NCBI RefSeq assembly: GCF_020866905.1
Contig: NZ_JAIVCC010000001.1
Span: 218,365-282,364, forward strand
From: Salinimicrobium sediminilitoris
Lineage (GTDB): Bacteria; Bacteroidota; Bacteroidia; Flavobacteriales; Flavobacteriaceae
Reading direction: 5' to 3'
DNA: 64,000 bases
The position numbers were made by a program, and so were the translations under genes. Position 1 is the first letter of the stretch. The number at the start of each line of letters is the position of its first letter. Below the pieces are notes generated by a model. That model was given only the letters and a program-made list of their open reading frames with translations, had not been told where the DNA came from and did no database searches. Shown piece after piece: positions 62,618 to 64,000 of the stretch.

Positions 62618-63577
62618 CTACACTCTTATCACAAAATGCTCCTTCTCCTGTTCTCTCCTGAAAAAGACCATTCCCCACTGGAAAGTGTCTATACTTACTC
62701 TTACCTGTGGATGTGCTTTGATCTCCTCCCATGCTTCTTCCATTCCTCTGGACCAGTGGATGTCATCAAAGATCATGACGCTGTCATTGTGGACAGTAGC
62801 GAGAAGCTTTTCAAAATATGCTAAAGTGGCTTCTTTTTGGTGATTGCCGTCGATGAAGAGTAATGAGTACTTAGTATTGAGTATGGAAATTGGAGTTGTG
62901 GGTTGTGGGCTGTCGGTTGTCGGTTGTTTTTTTTGGGAATTTGGAATTTGGAATTTAGAATTTCTGTTCGTCATGGATTGAAAATCCGCACCATAGGCTA
63001 ATCGGTTATCAGTTGTCAGTTGAGAGTTTGGCCTGACCACTGACCACTGACCACTGACCACTAATTTTTCCTCAAATTCCCCAACCTTAAGCTCCACATT
63101 CCTCAATCCAAATTCCTGAAATTTCTCTTCAGCAACTTTTCCTGTCTCAGGGCAACCTTCAAGGGTGGTGATCTTTATGTTATTTCCCGCTGCCATGGCA
63201 GCTGTTCCCATCCCCAGGGAAGTCCCGAGCTCCAGAGCTGTATCCACTTCTAAATACCTTACCAGCCGATTTAAGAGTCGGGCGCGTTTTGGAGAAATGC
63301 CCGCGATTTTTGCCATTTTTGACACCTCCCTTTCATCAGATTTTAAGACTCTGCTTCCGGCGCCGAAATCTTTGATGCGAATGGTTCTCTCGTCTTTCAG
63401 CAGCGATTTGCGGTATTGCTTCAGAATTAAGTAAGAGAGATGTTTCTTCCGGTCATAGAAGCATTTGGTCACCAGATTGTAAACAAAAGGTGAATGCACC
63501 CCATGTTGATTGCTGGAGCGGAGGAGGAATTTTATGAAGGCGAGAAAAGTGAACAATTGGCAATTAACAATTAACAA
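62618..63577 (-). CDS. Class I SAM-dependent O-methyltransferase with an internal repeat insertion
   Basis: 319 aa in this reading. The SAM-binding motif TALELGTSLGMGTAAMAAG lies near residues 112-130, and YSLLFIDGNHQKEATLAYF and MIFDDIHWSRGMEEAWEEI complete the Rossmann methyltransferase. Between EFEEKL and YSLLFIDG lies an in-frame insert of about 68 residues (172-239) encoded by intergenic-type words. Most homologues go directly between these strands. No ATG fits the expected N-terminus; the TTG at 63577 was used and lies in ATTAACAA-type repeat. Function is probably impaired or altered. Confidence 0.75.
   Translation of the reverse strand: MLIVNCQLFTFLAFIKFLLRSSNQHGVHSPFVYNLVTKCFYDRKKHLSYLILKQYRKSLLKDERTIRIKDFGAGSRVLKSDEREVSKMAKIAGISPKRARLLNRLVRYLEVDTALELGTSLGMGTAAMAAGNNIKITTLEGCPETGKVAEEKFQEFGLRNVELKVGEFEEKLVVSGQWSVVRPNSQLTTDNRLAYGADFQSMTNRNSKFQIPNSQKKQPTTDSPQPTTPISILNTKYSLLFIDGNHQKEATLAYFEKLLATVHNDSVMIFDDIHWSRGMEEAWEEIKAHPQVRVSIDTFQWGMVFFRREQEKEHFVIRV
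62858..63062 (-). repeat. Word-repeat insertion inside the methyltransferase gene
   Basis: This stretch consists of GACCACT copies (63034-63061), CAGTTGTCAGTTGAGAG, GAATTTGGAATTTGGAATTT and GGTTGTGGGCTGTCGG words, the same word families as the gaps elsewhere. It keeps the reading frame and yields VVSGQWSVVRPNSQ and SKFQIPNSQ-type low-complexity protein. Confidence 0.8.
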
Positions 63578-63748
63578 TAATCAATAGGGCAATGATTTGA
63601 AATCGGAGTTAGACGGTTATTTCATTTTCTATCTTGACGGCAAATGTAAGGCAAACAATGTCTGTTCCAGGATTAAGTGTTCAAAAATTGGACAAAATCA
63701 ATCGCTTTAATGGTAAAAAAACTACTGAAAGGGTTAGGCAATCGATCC

Positions 63749-63782
63749 CCCGCTTTCGGCGGCTTGGAGCCCCGAAAGCGGG
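63749..63782. terminator. Strong hairpin directly after the RAYT gene
   Basis: CCCGCTTTCGG (63749-63759) pairs perfectly with CCGAAAGCGGG (63772-63782), and GGC/GCC extends it inside the loop. It ends 2 bp from the stop codon of the truncated transposase gene on the minus strand. On the plus strand TTTT follows it. It could be a terminator or a REP-like target of the RAYT protein. Confidence 0.6.
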
Positions 63783-63784
63783 TT

Positions 63785-64000
63785 TTAAAACAAATCCCTC
63801 TTCTCATTTCTCTCATGGTAAGCTTTAAAATTTTCTATGTCGCCAAACATTTGAATAACTTCTTCCCGCTTTAAAATAGTTGGACTTTTGGATATAATAA
63901 TATTATAGGAGGACCAGGAATATTCTCTAATTCTTTGAACAACCTTATGATGCACAGGATTATTATGGATGTAAAAAATTACTCGTTTAAGATATTCTTC
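63785..64000 (-). CDS. REP-associated tyrosine transposase (RAYT), 3' part
   Basis: The gene runs off the right edge of the window; 71 C-terminal residues are visible (stop at 63785-63787). The visible part includes KRVIFYIHNNPVHHKVVQ, which holds the family's conserved YIHxNPV segment near the catalytic tyrosine, and EYSWSSYNIIISKSP. The last residues are HERNEKRDLF. This identifies the RAYT branch of Y1 (IS200-like) transposases. The HUH part lies beyond the window. Confidence 0.82.
   Translation of the reverse strand, partial: EEYLKRVIFYIHNNPVHHKVVQRIREYSWSSYNIIISKSPTILKREEVIQMFGDIENFKAYHERNEKRDLF

Noticed and set aside
1-64000. tRNA, rRNA, tmRNA or known riboswitch
   Set aside because: No cloverleaf with a GGTTCGAATCC-type arm, no rRNA-like segment and no recognisable riboswitch core was found by eye; a covariance-model search was not possible.

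Overview
The window looks like chromosomal DNA of a marine-type flavobacterium (Bacteroidota, Flavobacteriaceae). Supporting signs are Bacteroidota-style promoters (TTG or TTTG, about 19-21 nt, TAnnTTTG), a UpxY-type antiterminator, PA2169-type, DUF4199, DUF2795 and DUF2911 proteins, GxxExxY and four-helix-bundle proteins, moderately low GC, and intergenic DNA packed with short-word and hairpin repeats. Genus assignment (Gramella/Salegentibacter/Salinimicrobium-like) is only an impression.

About 1.1-33.3 kb is one very long minus-strand polysaccharide locus, transcribed from right to left. It opens with manC behind a good promoter. Next come a sulfate-activation block (DUF2061, cysC, cysD, a GxxExxY gene, cysN, cysQ), GDP-fucose genes (mannose-6-P isomerase-type cupin, gmd, fcl) and UDP-glucose dehydrogenase. 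An AT-rich central block follows, with eight glycosyltransferases, a PglK/MsbA-like ABC transporter, a pyruvyltransferase, a UGM-like flavoprotein, a sulfotransferase, two hexapeptide acyltransferases and a Wzy-like polymerase. UDP-xylose synthase, a WecA-like initiating transferase, Wza and Wzc close the locus. Together these predict a lipid-linked, Wzy-polymerised acidic exopolysaccharide or capsule containing fucose, glucuronate and/or xylose, decorated with sulfate, acyl and pyruvyl groups. PAPS would be supplied by the embedded CysDNC and PAP removed by CysQ.

About 33.3-41 kb is a repeat-rich accessory zone. It holds a DUF6364/PIN toxin-antitoxin pair between near-identical direct repeats, a perfect 23-copy heptanucleotide tract, the UpxY antiterminator with a terminator-like leader hairpin, a second (RelE/ParE-type) toxin-antitoxin pair, a lipoprotein, an SDR oxidoreductase and a four-helix-bundle protein. 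A complete IS3-family element lies at 41.07-42.38 kb.

About 42.5-64 kb is mostly housekeeping: a 51-aa membrane protein, kynurenine 3-monooxygenase, an ECF sigma factor with a membrane partner and a secreted hendecad-repeat protein, an M23 peptidase, a DUF2911 protein, a PA2169-type bundle protein, a VIT1/CCC1 transporter, SecA, a DUF2795 protein, cobalamin adenosyltransferase, an ABC ATPase and an O-methyltransferase. Between them are an IS200-like Y1 transposase gene bracketed by inverted hairpins and followed by a 13-unit, ~107-bp tandem array, several composite GTCATTCC repeat arrays, and the 3' part of a RAYT-type transposase at the right edge. No tRNA, rRNA or convincing CRISPR was seen.
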